Under the pieces are notes generated by a model that was not told the origin of the DNA, ran no database searches, and saw only the letters and a program-made list of their open reading frames with translations. From positions 5,531,001 to 5,595,000 of the forward strand of contig NZ_CP019431.1 of assembly GCF_009866765.1 (NCBI RefSeq): a stretch of 64,000 nt of DNA. Direction: 5' to 3'. Both the position numbers and the translations under genes were made by a program. Shown one piece after another: positions 9,132-18,099 of the stretch. Numbering within the stretch: the stretch's first letter is position 1; each line of letters starts with the position of its first letter. This DNA is from Pseudomonas sp. S35 (GTDB lineage Bacteria; Pseudomonadota; Gammaproteobacteria; Pseudomonadales; Pseudomonadaceae).

Positions 9132-9311
9132 ATGGCTACTTATGGAATGGGTATACGCAATGGCGTCAACATGCCAACGGCGGAGTGGATGCGTCAGCAA
9201 CAATGGTTGGATCAATCCCGAGCCGAACCGCCAACCTACGACCAATCCACGCGAAAAGAAGGGCACAAGACCGATCATAGCCACGAGCTGAAGAAGTCAC
9301 TGGAATACTGA
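9132..9311 (+). CDS. Small hypothetical protein, 59 residues
   Basis: An open frame beginning MATYGMGIRNGVNMPTAEWM and ending ELKKSLEY, rich in Q, H and charged residues and without a membrane segment. A GGAGAT site at 9118-9123 precedes the ATG at 9132 by 8 nt. It stands alone in the gap between the glycosyltransferase and the old yellow enzyme, with about 145 nt of leader upstream and a perfect 8-bp hairpin downstream. Codon use (GGCGTCAAC, ACGGCGGAG) looks like real Pseudomonas coding sequence. Function is unknown. Confidence 0.65.
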   Translation: MATYGMGIRNGVNMPTAEWMRQQQWLDQSRAEPPTYDQSTRKEGHKTDHSHELKKSLEY

Positions 9312-9331
9312 GCCACTGAAGCTGCACAGCC

Positions 9332-9350
9332 CCCTGTGAACATCACAGGG
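9332..9350. terminator. Perfect hairpin after the small ORF
   Basis: An 8-bp perfect stem CCCTGTGA/TCACAGGG with a 3-nt loop lies between the converging ends of the 59-residue ORF and the old yellow enzyme gene. Neither side has a strong T-tract, so it may slow rather than stop transcription. Confidence 0.4.
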
Positions 9351-9361
9351 AGCTGAGGCCG

Positions 9362-10465
9362 TTACACCAGGCTCGTCAACGCCTCACGACTGAATGGCAG
9401 GATGTCGCCCTCACGGCCTTCACGCACCTTCACGGCCCAATCCGGGTCCACCAGCAAAGCGCGGCCGACTGCAACCAGGTCGAATTCATCGTTGTTCAGG
9501 CGCTCCAACAGTTTCTCCAGGCTGGCCGGCTGCGCGACTTTATCGGTGTTGACCATGAACTGCAGGAACTCGCCATCCAGACCCACGCTGCCCACGGTGA
9601 TGGTCGGTTTGCCGGTGAGCTGGCGTGTCCAGCCGGCCAGGTTGAGATCGGAGCCGTCGAATTCCGGCTCCCAGAAACGGCGGGTGGAGCAGTGGAAAAT
9701 ATCTACGCCAGCCTCAGATAACGGCTTGAGAAACTCAGCCAGCGCCTCGGGGGTTTGCACCAGACGCGCCGTGTAGTCCTGCTGCTTCCACTGGGAGAAG
9801 CGCAAGATGATCGCAAAGTCCGGGCCGACAGCGGCGCGGGTGGCCTGGATCAGCTCAATGGCAAACCGCGAACGGTTGGCCAGGCTGCCGCCGTATTCAT
9901 CGGTGCGCTGGTTGCTGCCCTCCCAGAAGAACTGATCGACCAGGTAGCCGTGGGCGCCGTGGATTTCCACGCCATCCATGCCGATGCTTTGAGCATCTTT
10001 GGCAGCTTGGGCGAAGGCGTTGATCACGTCCTTGATGTCTTGGGTGGTCATGCCGTGGACGACTACAGTGCCATCCTTGAGTTTTTCCATCGGCCCATAA
10101 GCCGGCACGCTGGCATCAGGCTCGGTGCCGATACGACGCACGCTGCCCACGTGCCACAACTGCGGGACGATCTTGCCGCCCTCGGCATGCACCGCGTCGA
10201 CCACCTTCTTCCAGCCGGCCAACGCAGCCTCACCGTAGAAATGCGGGACATTCGGGTAGCCGTTGGAGGCCTGGTGACCGACCACGGTGCCTTCGGTGAT
10301 GATCAGGCCCACGCCAGCGGCAGCGCGGCGACGGTAGTATTCGATGACGTTGGCGTTGGGTACACCGCCCGGAGAAAACGAGCGGGTCATCGGCGCCATG
10401 ACCACACGGGTCGACAGTTGCAGTGCACCGAGCTGGAACGGTTTGAACAAGGCTTGGACAGGCAT
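9362..10465 (-). CDS. NADH:flavin oxidoreductase, old yellow enzyme family (alkene reductase)
   Basis: 367 residues, a one-domain FMN barrel. Family motifs are RVVMAPMTRSFSPGG near the start, the substrate-binding pair in EIHGAHGYLVDQFFW, and the block TDEYGGSLANRSRF. These enzymes reduce activated C=C bonds and nitro compounds with NAD(P)H; NemA, XenA/XenB and OPR-type proteins are relatives. The residue following the FMN loop and the length place it near the alkene reductases of Pseudomonas, but the natural substrate cannot be told. It is transcribed alone. The 164-nt upstream gap contains a REP-like palindrome. Confidence 0.9.
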   Translation of the reverse strand: MPVQALFKPFQLGALQLSTRVVMAPMTRSFSPGGVPNANVIEYYRRRAAAGVGLIITEGTVVGHQASNGYPNVPHFYGEAALAGWKKVVDAVHAEGGKIVPQLWHVGSVRRIGTEPDASVPAYGPMEKLKDGTVVVHGMTTQDIKDVINAFAQAAKDAQSIGMDGVEIHGAHGYLVDQFFWEGSNQRTDEYGGSLANRSRFAIELIQATRAAVGPDFAIILRFSQWKQQDYTARLVQTPEALAEFLKPLSEAGVDIFHCSTRRFWEPEFDGSDLNLAGWTRQLTGKPTITVGSVGLDGEFLQFMVNTDKVAQPASLEKLLERLNNDEFDLVAVGRALLVDPDWAVKVREGREGDILPFSREALTSLV

Positions 10466-10586
10466 GGGGGCACTCCACGGGGACGAGATTTATGACGTGG
10501 ATAATATGGAGAGTGTAGCCTGCCGGGTAGCACTATTGATCTGGGTGATTAAGGACTAAAAGCGCAGAAAGTGAATGACCGCGAAT

Positions 10587-10614
10587 CTGTGGCAAGCGGG
10601 CTCGCTCACCACAG
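10587..10614. repeat. REP-like palindrome, CTGTGGCAAGCGGGCTCGC type
   Basis: CTGTGG-CAAGCGGG-CTCGCTCACCACAG is an imperfect inverted repeat of a different REP group from the GGGAGGGGG type. It lies between the gpx and old yellow enzyme genes. No partner copy is visible, so it is a singlet. Confidence 0.6.
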
Positions 10615-10629
10615 ACGCGGCGCAGGGTG

Positions 10630-11112
10630 TCAGCTCAGGGCTTTTTCGATGGCCTGGACGATGGTTGGATCATCCGGAGCCGTGCGCGGCGAGAAGCGTG
10701 CGAGCACGCGGCCATCTTTACCGAGCAGGAATTTTTCGAAGTTCCAGGTGATATCCCCAGGAAACTCGGCGCCCTCGCCCGCCAGCAAACGGTAGAGCTG
10801 GTGACGGTCCGGGCCGTTTACATCGAGCTTGCTGCCCAGGGGGAAAGTCACACCGTAGTTCAGGCTGCAGAACTCGCGGATTTGCTCTTCGGTACCCGGT
10901 TCCTGGCCGGCAAACTGGTTGCACGGCAGGCCCAGTACGGTAAACCCCTGGTCCTTGTACTGCTGATAGAGGTTTTCCAACGCCGCATATTGCGGGGTCA
11001 GGCCGCATTTGGAGGCCACGTTGACCACCAGCACAACGTGCCCCTTGAAGGGCGCCAGTGGCAGTTCTTGTCCGTCCAAAGCTTTGAGTTTCAGGTCGTG
11101 GAAAGCACTCAT
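10630..11112 (-). CDS. Glutathione peroxidase (thiol peroxidase type)
   Basis: 160 residues. The peroxidatic residue is a cysteine in SKCGLTPQY rather than selenocysteine, and the WNFEKFLLGKDG block plus the glutamine in GLPCNQFAGQEPG complete the catalytic site. The extra cysteine in LPCNQF suggests a thioredoxin-linked mechanism, as in most bacterial members. The start is the ATG at 11112; a longer frame back to 11184 lacks family similarity. It detoxifies organic peroxides in the cytoplasm. It is the distal gene after creA, about 100 nt away on the same strand. Confidence 0.92.
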   Translation of the reverse strand: MSAFHDLKLKALDGQELPLAPFKGHVVLVVNVASKCGLTPQYAALENLYQQYKDQGFTVLGLPCNQFAGQEPGTEEQIREFCSLNYGVTFPLGSKLDVNGPDRHQLYRLLAGEGAEFPGDITWNFEKFLLGKDGRVLARFSPRTAPDDPTIVQAIEKALS

Positions 11113-11213
11113 GACGAACTCCAGATATCCCATGTTCTTCGCATTGCAGCTGTTCGAGATTACAACCCGCAAGCCTGCAATCATAGACGCCGATTACAAA
11201 ACCCGCCTGCGGA

Positions 11214-11678
11214 TTACTGAGCGGTCGGCCACGGCAGGATCGGAATCGCCGTCACCGCGTTCTGAGGGCTGCCCTCGATCAGACGGTCGCTGTAGACCAG
11301 ATACACCAGGGTATTGCGCTTCTTGTCGAGAAAGCGCACCACCTGCATGGTCTTGAACACCAGCGAGGTGCGTTCCTTGAACACTTCGTCGCCATCCTTA
11401 AGCTCGCCCTTGAAACGGATCGGGCCAACCTGGCGGCAGGCAATCGACGCTTCGGCGCGGTCTTCGGCCAGGCCCAGGCCGCCTTTGACGCCGCCGGTCT
11501 TGGCACGCGACAAGTAGCACGTCACGCCGTCGACCTTGGGGTCGTCAAACGCTTCCACGACGATTCGGTCATTGGGGCCGACAAACTTGAACACCGTCGA
11601 CACCTGGCCAATCTCTTCGGCCGAGGCCAGCAGCGGCATGGCCAGCAGTAGGCCGAGCAATCCCTTCATTACGCGCAT
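11214..11678 (-). CDS. creA: CreA family periplasmic protein
   Basis: 154 residues with a signal peptide ([20 protein letters not shown], cut after ASA). The mature part shows the CreA pattern: [38 protein letters not shown], then [10 protein letters not shown] with the paired cysteine. CreA is a conserved periplasmic protein of unknown activity, named for its place beside creBCD in E. coli. It lies 15 nt downstream of proB on the same strand, so it may be read through from that gene. Confidence 0.9.
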   Translation of the reverse strand: MRVMKGLLGLLLAMPLLASAEEIGQVSTVFKFVGPNDRIVVEAFDDPKVDGVTCYLSRAKTGGVKGGLGLAEDRAEASIACRQVGPIRFKGELKDGDEVFKERTSLVFKTMQVVRFLDKKRNTLVYLVYSDRLIEGSPQNAVTAIPILPWPTAQ

Positions 11679-11693
11679 CGTGTATTCCTTTGG

Positions 11694-12812
11694 TTAGACC
11701 AGGATCAGGTTGTCGCGGTGCACCAGTTCCGGTTCCGCCATGTAGCCCAAGAGTCCGACAATCGCATCAGAGGATTGTCCAATAATCTTCTGCGCCTCCA
11801 AGGCACTGTAGTTGGCCAGGCCACGGGCAATCTCGCGGCCATCCGGCGCGACGCACACCACCATCTCGCCACGGCGGAAACTGCCCTGCACCAACTTGAC
11901 GCCCACCGGCAGCAGGCTCTTGTTGCCTTGGGACAGTGCCGACACCGCGCCATCGTCCAGCACCAGGGTGCCACGGGTTTGCAGGTGCCCGGCCAGCCAC
12001 TGCTTGCGCGCCGCCAGCATGCCGCGTTCCGGCGACAGCAACGTGCCAATGCGCTCGCCCGCCTTGAGGCGGTCCAGCACGCGCTCCAGGCGCCCACCGA
12101 CGATGATGGTGTGGGCACCGGAGCGTGCCGCCAAGCGTGCAGCGCGCAGCTTGGTCTGCATGCCGCCACGACCCAGGGCGCCGCCGACACTGCCGGCCAC
12201 GGCGTCCAGCGCCGGGTCATCGGCACGCGCCTCATAAATAAGCTGCGCATCGGGGTTGTTGCGCGGGTCGGCGTCGAACATGCCGTCGCGGTCGGTGAGG
12301 ATCACCAGCAAGTCGGCCTCCACCAGGTTGGCCACCAGGGCAGCCAGGGTGTCGTTGTCGCCGAAACGGATTTCGTCGGTGACCACGGTGTCGTTCTCGT
12401 TGATCACCGGGATGACCTTGAGCTCCACCAGCGCACGCAAGGTGCTGCGAGCGTTGAGGTAGCGCTTGCGGTCGGACAGGTCATCGTGGGTCAGCAGGAT
12501 CTGCGCCGTGTGGCGGCCGTGCTCGGCAAAGCTGGACTCCCAGGCTTGCACCAGGCCCATCTGGCCGATGGCGGCGGCGGCTTGCAGTTCGTGCATCGCG
12601 CTGGGTCGCGCGGTCCAGCCGAGGCGGCTCATCCCGGCGGCAACTGCCCCGGACGACACCAGCACCAACTCGACACCGGCCTCATGCAAGGCCACCATCT
12701 GCTCCACCCAGACGCTCATGGCTGCACGATCCAGACCTTTGCCATCCGCCGTCAGCAGCGCACTTCCGATCTTTACGACCCAGCGCTGCGCACCTGTCAC
12801 TTTGCTCCGCAT
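11694..12812 (-). CDS. proB: Glutamate 5-kinase
   Basis: Phosphorylates glutamate at the first step of proline synthesis. The 372 residues hold an amino-acid kinase domain ([11 protein letters not shown], then SSGAVAAGM and the [11 protein letters not shown] block) and a C-terminal PUA domain, as in other Pseudomonas. The start [11 protein letters not shown] matches the usual N-terminus, so I use the ATG at 12812 rather than the one three codons upstream. It follows obg in the conserved obg-proB order, separated by a strong terminator. Confidence 0.95.
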   Translation of the reverse strand: MRSKVTGAQRWVVKIGSALLTADGKGLDRAAMSVWVEQMVALHEAGVELVLVSSGAVAAGMSRLGWTARPSAMHELQAAAAIGQMGLVQAWESSFAEHGRHTAQILLTHDDLSDRKRYLNARSTLRALVELKVIPVINENDTVVTDEIRFGDNDTLAALVANLVEADLLVILTDRDGMFDADPRNNPDAQLIYEARADDPALDAVAGSVGGALGRGGMQTKLRAARLAARSGAHTIIVGGRLERVLDRLKAGERIGTLLSPERGMLAARKQWLAGHLQTRGTLVLDDGAVSALSQGNKSLLPVGVKLVQGSFRRGEMVVCVAPDGREIARGLANYSALEAQKIIGQSSDAIVGLLGYMAEPELVHRDNLILV

Positions 12813-12879
12813 CATCTTCAACCTTAGATTGAGGGCTGCGCGACCCAGCGCGGCCCATAACGTTAAACCCGGATACTAA

Positions 12880-12905
12880 AACGCCGCTCTATAGAGAGCG
12901 GCGTT
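12880..12905 (-). terminator. Rho-independent terminator after obg
   Basis: An 11-bp stem (AACGCCGCTCT/AGAGCGGCGTT) with an ATAG loop, followed on the minus strand by TTTTAG. It lies 19 nt past the obg stop. Confidence 0.85.
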
Positions 12906-12923
12906 CAAGTTTACTGCAACGGA

Positions 12924-14177
<1,254 letters not shown>

Positions 14178-14295
14178 TTAAAAAACCAAGACATAAGACT
14201 CTTGCAAAAATGAGCGCAGCGACCTCAATCAGCGACCGCAAACCAGCGCCTGAGCTCATCACAAACAGCTTTGCAAGAGACTCACCCCACAAACG

Positions 14296-14324
14296 AAAAA
14301 GCCCCGTCGCAAGACAGGGCTTTT
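14296..14324 (-). terminator. Rho-independent terminator after rpmA
   Basis: A GC-rich stem (AAAAGCCC.../...GGGCTTTT) followed by TTTTTCG on the minus strand, 16 nt past the rpmA stop. It ends the ribosomal-protein transcript. The 150 nt between it and obg must hold the obg promoter. Confidence 0.85.
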
Positions 14325-14339
14325 CCAGCGATCTCGCAA

Positions 14340-14597
14340 TTAAGCTGCGACAACGCTCACGTAACGGCGGTTGAACGCGCCTTTTACTTCAAACTTGATC
14401 ACGCCTTCGATTTTCGCGAAGAGGGTGTGATCTTTACCCATGCCTACACCGTAACCGGCGTGGAATTGGGTGCCGCGCTGACGCACGATGATGTTGCCCG
14501 GAATGATTTTCTGGCCGCCATACATCTTAACGCCAAGGCGTTTGGCTTCTGAGTCGCGACCGTTACGGGTACTACCACCAGCTTTTTTGTGTGCCAT
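14340..14597 (-). CDS. rpmA: 50S ribosomal protein L27
   Basis: 85 residues beginning [15 protein letters not shown] after the methionine, the invariant L27 N-terminus that reaches the peptidyl-transferase centre. [15 protein letters not shown] and FNRRYVSVV are also typical. It is the second gene of the rplU-rpmA operon, 34 nt after rplU. Confidence 0.97.
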   Translation of the reverse strand: MAHKKAGGSTRNGRDSEAKRLGVKMYGGQKIIPGNIIVRQRGTQFHAGYGVGMGKDHTLFAKIEGVIKFEVKGAFNRRYVSVVAA

Positions 14598-14631
14598 GAG
14601 TCAATTCTCCTAGTGAGGAATTAGGCTGAAA

Positions 14632-14946
14632 TTAAGCCTGAATACCGGTGATTTTGATCTCGGTGTACCACTGGCGGTGGCCCATACGCTTCATGTGGTG
14701 CTTACGACGACGGAACTTGATGATGCGGACTTTATCGTGACGACCTTGGGAGATCACTTCAGCCACAACGGTAGCGCCAGCAACAACTGGAGCGCCGATG
14801 TTCACGTCATCGCCATTGGCGACCAACAGAACGCGATCAAAAGTAACGGATTCGCCAGTAGCGACTTCCAGTTTTTCGATCTTCAGGTATTCACCTGGGG
14901 CGACCTTGTATTGCTTGCCACCAGTAACAATTACTGCGTACGACAT
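14632..14946 (-). CDS. rplU: 50S ribosomal protein L21
   Basis: 104 residues, starting [15 protein letters not shown], with the L21 ending [20 protein letters not shown]. The start at 14946 follows a GGAGAAATACC ribosome site; the longer frame to 15036 is leader sequence. First gene of the operon, divergent from ispB. The 240-nt region to ispB must hold both promoters and the L21 leader. Confidence 0.97.
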   Translation of the reverse strand: MSYAVIVTGGKQYKVAPGEYLKIEKLEVATGESVTFDRVLLVANGDDVNIGAPVVAGATVVAEVISQGRHDKVRIIKFRRRKHHMKRMGHRQWYTEIKITGIQA

Positions 14947-15185
14947 GGTATTTCTCCGATAATCCTGCTCACCCAGCGCTTTATAAAAAGAGGTATTGGC
15001 TGGCATGGCTGCATGGGATGGACGTCCCGAATGCAATTGCGTAAGGCAGGTGCTGCCCAGGAAGTTCAGGGTGCGCGATTGTACGCAAGGTAAATGGGTG
15101 TTGCAAGGGGCCGTCTATCGCGCCTTGACACCCGGGGGTCAGGGTCCTAGCATGCCGCGCAACCCTTCTGGAGCGACTGTCGCTG

Positions 15186-16154
15186 ATGCAACCCCAAGCT
15201 TTCTACCGCGCGGTCGCGGACGATTTTAGCGCCGTCGACGGCATCATCAAGCAGCAGCTGACGTCTAAAGTGCCGCTGGTCTCCAAAATTGGCGACTACA
15301 TTACGTCGGCGGGCGGTAAACGTCTGCGTCCTTTATTAGTGTTGCTGTGTGGCAAGGCCCTGGGCCGCGAGGGCGATGACCTGCGCCTGCTGGCCGCCAC
15401 CATCGAGTTCCTGCACACCGCCACCCTGCTGCATGACGACGTGGTCGACATGTCCGGCATGCGCCGTGGCCGCGAGACCGCCAATGCCATGTGGGGCAAC
15501 GCCCCAAGCGTGCTGGTGGGCGACTTCCTGTACTCGCGCTCGTTCGAAATGATGGTCGAACTGGGCTCGATGCCGGTGATGAAAATCCTGTCCCAGGCCA
15601 CGCGCATCATCGCCGAAGGCGAGGTGTTGCAGTTGTCGAAGGTCCGCGACGCCAGCACCACCGAAGAAACCTATATGGAAGTGATTCGCGGCAAGACCGC
15701 GATGCTCTTCGAAGCCTCGACCCACAGCGCCGCCGCACTGTGTGGCGCGACCACCGAACAGGCTGAAGCCCTGCGTACCTTTGGTGATCACCTGGGCGTG
15801 GCCTTCCAACTGGTGGACGACCTGCTCGACTACCGTGGCGACGCCGAAACCCTGGGCAAGAACGTCGGTGACGACCTGGCCGAGGGCAAGCCGACCTTGC
15901 CGCTGATCTACACCATGCGCGAAGGCACGCCGGAACAGGCCGCCCTGGTGCGCAAGGCGATCCAGAAAGGCGGGATCGAAGACCTGGAAAGCATCCGTGA
16001 AGCCGTGGAAGCCTCGGGCTCCCTGGACTACACCGCGCAACTGGCGCGTGACTACGTGGCCCGTGCGATCAAGTGCCTCGAAGCCCTGCCGGCCAGCGAA
16101 TACCGGGATGCCCTGGTTGAGCTGAGTGAGTTTGCGGTCGCGCGTACGCACTAA
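15186..16154 (+). CDS. ispB: Octaprenyl/nonaprenyl diphosphate synthase
   Basis: 322 residues. It builds the isoprenoid side chain of ubiquinone from farnesyl and isopentenyl diphosphate. Both aspartate-rich motifs are present: LLHDDVVDMSGMRRG and LVDDLLDYRGD. Small residues before the first motif (ATLL) fit a long-chain product; Pseudomonas uses ubiquinone-9, so the product may be solanesyl diphosphate. The divergent rplU-ispB arrangement is standard in gamma-proteobacteria. Confidence 0.95.
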   Translation: MQPQAFYRAVADDFSAVDGIIKQQLTSKVPLVSKIGDYITSAGGKRLRPLLVLLCGKALGREGDDLRLLAATIEFLHTATLLHDDVVDMSGMRRGRETANAMWGNAPSVLVGDFLYSRSFEMMVELGSMPVMKILSQATRIIAEGEVLQLSKVRDASTTEETYMEVIRGKTAMLFEASTHSAAALCGATTEQAEALRTFGDHLGVAFQLVDDLLDYRGDAETLGKNVGDDLAEGKPTLPLIYTMREGTPEQAALVRKAIQKGGIEDLESIREAVEASGSLDYTAQLARDYVARAIKCLEALPASEYRDALVELSEFAVARTH

Positions 16155-16164
16155 GAAATACCCG

Positions 16165-16256
16165 TGTGGGAGGGGGCTTGCTCCCGATAGCGGTGGATCA
16201 GCCAGTCGATATATCAACTGGAACACCGTCATCGGGAGCAAGCCCCCTCCCACATT
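16165..16256. repeat. Complete REPIN (two inverted REP sequences)
   Basis: TGTGGGAGGGGGCTTGCTCCC at the left and its inverted copy at the right flank a roughly 50-nt middle (GATAGCGGTGGATCAGCC...). This is the full REPIN form, the unit mobilised by RAYT transposases. No RAYT gene lies in the window. Confidence 0.9.
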
Positions 16257-16335
16257 TGGATTTCATACAGCCTGCAACACCACAAAACCCTATATAATGT
16301 GCGACTTTAGCCATCCTGCCCTTTAAGGAGCTTTA

Positions 16336-16677
16336 GTGAGCACGTTGCCACCCTGCCCGAAATGCAATTGCGAATACACCTACGAAGACGGCGCCCAGCT
16401 GATCTGCCCGGAATGCGCCCATGAGTGGTCCGCCAATGGCGAGGCCGAAGTGGCCGGCGATGAAACCGTGAAGAAAGACTCTGTGGGCAACGTCCTGCAG
16501 GACGGCGATACCATCACCGTGATCAAGGACCTCAAGGTCAAGGGCACGTCCCTGGTGGTCAAGGTCGGCACCAAGGTCAAGAACATCCGCCTGTGCGACG
16601 GCGACCACGATATCGATTGCAAGATCGACGGTATCGGCCCGATGAAGCTCAAGTCCGAGTTCGTGCGCAAAGTCTGA
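16336..16677 (+). CDS. yjdM: Zinc-ribbon protein YjdM (PhnA family)
   Basis: 113 residues starting at a GTG with an AAGGAG site 7 nt upstream. The N-terminus holds a zinc ribbon (C-x2-C-x-C...C-x2-[24 protein letters not shown]), and the C-terminal part is the PhnA/YjdM beta barrel ([19 protein letters not shown]). The old name PhnA is misleading because this family is not phosphonoacetate hydrolase. Function is unknown. It stands alone and ends in a clear terminator. Confidence 0.92.
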   Translation: MSTLPPCPKCNCEYTYEDGAQLICPECAHEWSANGEAEVAGDETVKKDSVGNVLQDGDTITVIKDLKVKGTSLVVKVGTKVKNIRLCDGDHDIDCKIDGIGPMKLKSEFVRKV

Positions 16678-16688
16678 ATTTGCTGCAT

Positions 16689-16719
16689 CCATCCCGCGCC
16701 CGCCGCGGGATGGCGTTTT
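16689..16719 (+). terminator. Rho-independent terminator after yjdM
   Basis: A 10-bp perfect stem (CCATCCCGCG/CGCGGGATGG) followed by CGTTTTG, 11 nt after the yjdM stop. Confidence 0.8.
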
Positions 16720-16794
16720 GCCCTCTCGCCTGACCCATCTCAATATCCACACAGAAAAACCAAGAAACTGCCAATAGACGCTTGCTATTCTACG

Positions 16795-16813
16795 AATAAG
16801 AATTATTCTCATT
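16795..16813. promoter_or_regulatory. Putative Fur box
   Basis: AATAAGAATTATTCTCATT is a near-palindrome of the GAGAATAATTCTC type found at Pseudomonas Fur sites. It lies 26 nt before the next start codon, where a bound repressor would cover the promoter. TATTCT just upstream (16785-16790 region) may be the -10 element. Confidence 0.7.
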
Positions 16814-16838
16814 TAAACTTATCAAGGAGATGCGACCC

Positions 16839-17096
16839 ATGACTTATTTGATAGATGCCTGGCTGGACCGGCCACACCCTTACCTGCGGATCCTGCATCG
16901 GGAAACCGGTGAAGTCTGTGCGGTACTGGAAGAAGAAGCGCTGAATGAATTGCAGGACCAGGGCGACCTGGACGTCAATGGCCTGAGTTCAAGCGAACCC
17001 GGTGTGCTGAAAGAGGTGGTGCGTAATCTGTTCCTGTTTTGCTACGCCCGAGCGTTGCGCCCGGCGACGGACCTCAATGGCAAGTTTCATCCATGA
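16839..17096 (+). CDS. Iron-regulated small conserved protein (PA4570-like)
   Basis: 85 residues, starting MTYLIDAWLDRPHPYLRILH. An AAGGAG site at 16824-16829 fits the ATG at 16839 better than the in-frame ATG at 16830. The protein is acidic, has no signal peptide, and matches no known domain. Its place after ispB and before fklB corresponds to PA4570 of P. aeruginosa, a gene strongly induced by iron starvation, and the Fur box just upstream agrees. The orthology is inferred from position, size and iron control rather than alignment. Confidence 0.75.
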   Translation: MTYLIDAWLDRPHPYLRILHRETGEVCAVLEEEALNELQDQGDLDVNGLSSSEPGVLKEVVRNLFLFCYARALRPATDLNGKFHP

Positions 17097-17130
17097 ATAA
17101 CCGCGCAAAACCTGAATGCACTGCGCTTGC

Positions 17131-17218
17131 TGTGGGAGCCGGGCTTGCCCGCGATGCAGGCGACTCGGTCTGAAGTTACACCGAGTGGATGCCATCGCAG
17201 GCAAGCCAGCTCCTACAT
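17131..17218. repeat. REPIN of the TGTGGGAGCCGGGCTTGCC group
   Basis: Two inverted REP-like ends (TGTGGGAGCCGGGCTTGCC and GGCAAGCCAGCTCCTACA) enclose a central ACTCGGTCTGAAGTTACACCG hairpin segment. It differs in sequence group from the REPIN 1 kb upstream and lies between the converging iron-regulated gene and fklB. Confidence 0.8.
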
Positions 17219-17233
17219 AAAGCCAAGCAGGTC

Positions 17234-17851
17234 TTACAGAACGTCGAGCAGCTCGACGTCGAACACCAGAACGCTGTGCGGCGGGATGCTGCCAACGCCT
17301 TGAGCGCCGTAAGCCAGTTCGCTCGGCACGTACAGGCGCCATTTGCTGCCGGCATTCATCAGTTGCAGGGCTTCGGTCCAACCGGCAATCACGCCGCCAA
17401 CCGGGAATTCTGCTGGCTGGCCACGCTCGTAGGAGCTGTCGAACACAGTGCCGTCGATCAGGGTGCCGTGGTAGTGGGTACGGACTTGATCTTCACGGGT
17501 CGGCTTGGCGCCTTCACCGGCAGTCAGCACTTCAAATTGCAGGCCGGAAGCCAGGGTGGTGATGCCATCACGCTTGGCGTTTTCAGCCAGGAAGGCCAGG
17601 CCAGCGCCAGCAGCGGCTTCAGCCTTGGCGGCAGCTTCGGCTTGCATGACTTCACGGATAACCTTGAAGCTGGCAGCCATTTGCTCTTGATCAACGCGGC
17701 TTGGCTTGCCGGCAAACGCGTCGGTCAGGCCAGCCAGGATCGCGTCCAGGCTCACACCCGGTGGCGGGTTGTCGCGCAGTTGGTCGCCCAACTGACGGCC
17801 GATACCGTAGCTGACGCGGGTTTCGTCTGTGGACAGATTAACTTCGGACAT
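17234..17851 (-). CDS. fklB: FKBP-type peptidyl-prolyl isomerase, FklB/Mip-like
   Basis: 205 residues. A helical dimerisation region (residues about 1-100, TDETRVSYGIGRQLGDQL and an alanine-rich helix) precedes the FKBP domain with VRTHYHGTLIDGTVFDSSYERGQPAEFPV, VIAGWTEALQLM and ELAYGAQGVGSIPPHSVLVFDVELL. No signal peptide is seen, so it is the cytoplasmic FklB form rather than secreted Mip. The start at 17851 is supported by the MSEVNLSTDE family N-terminus; the longer frame is not. It corresponds to PA4572. Confidence 0.93.
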   Translation of the reverse strand: MSEVNLSTDETRVSYGIGRQLGDQLRDNPPPGVSLDAILAGLTDAFAGKPSRVDQEQMAASFKVIREVMQAEAAAKAEAAAGAGLAFLAENAKRDGITTLASGLQFEVLTAGEGAKPTREDQVRTHYHGTLIDGTVFDSSYERGQPAEFPVGGVIAGWTEALQLMNAGSKWRLYVPSELAYGAQGVGSIPPHSVLVFDVELLDVL

Positions 17852-18099
17852 GAAGAGGCTCCGCTGTAGGACAACGCGATTTCCCGCGCTGTCCAAAACT
17901 AAAAGGGCCCGCAGACTAGCACACAAGACCGCCCCTTGATGAGCCCTCAGTGGTGCTGCACACCGCTGGCGACCCTTCGTCGCACTCGCAATAAAAGCCC
18001 CTTCAGATTCACCTCTGGCCGCCGATACAGCGCTACACCTTGGCTGGCTCAAATAACAACACCGTCCAGCAAACAGACATCACTCTTGCGGAGCAATCG

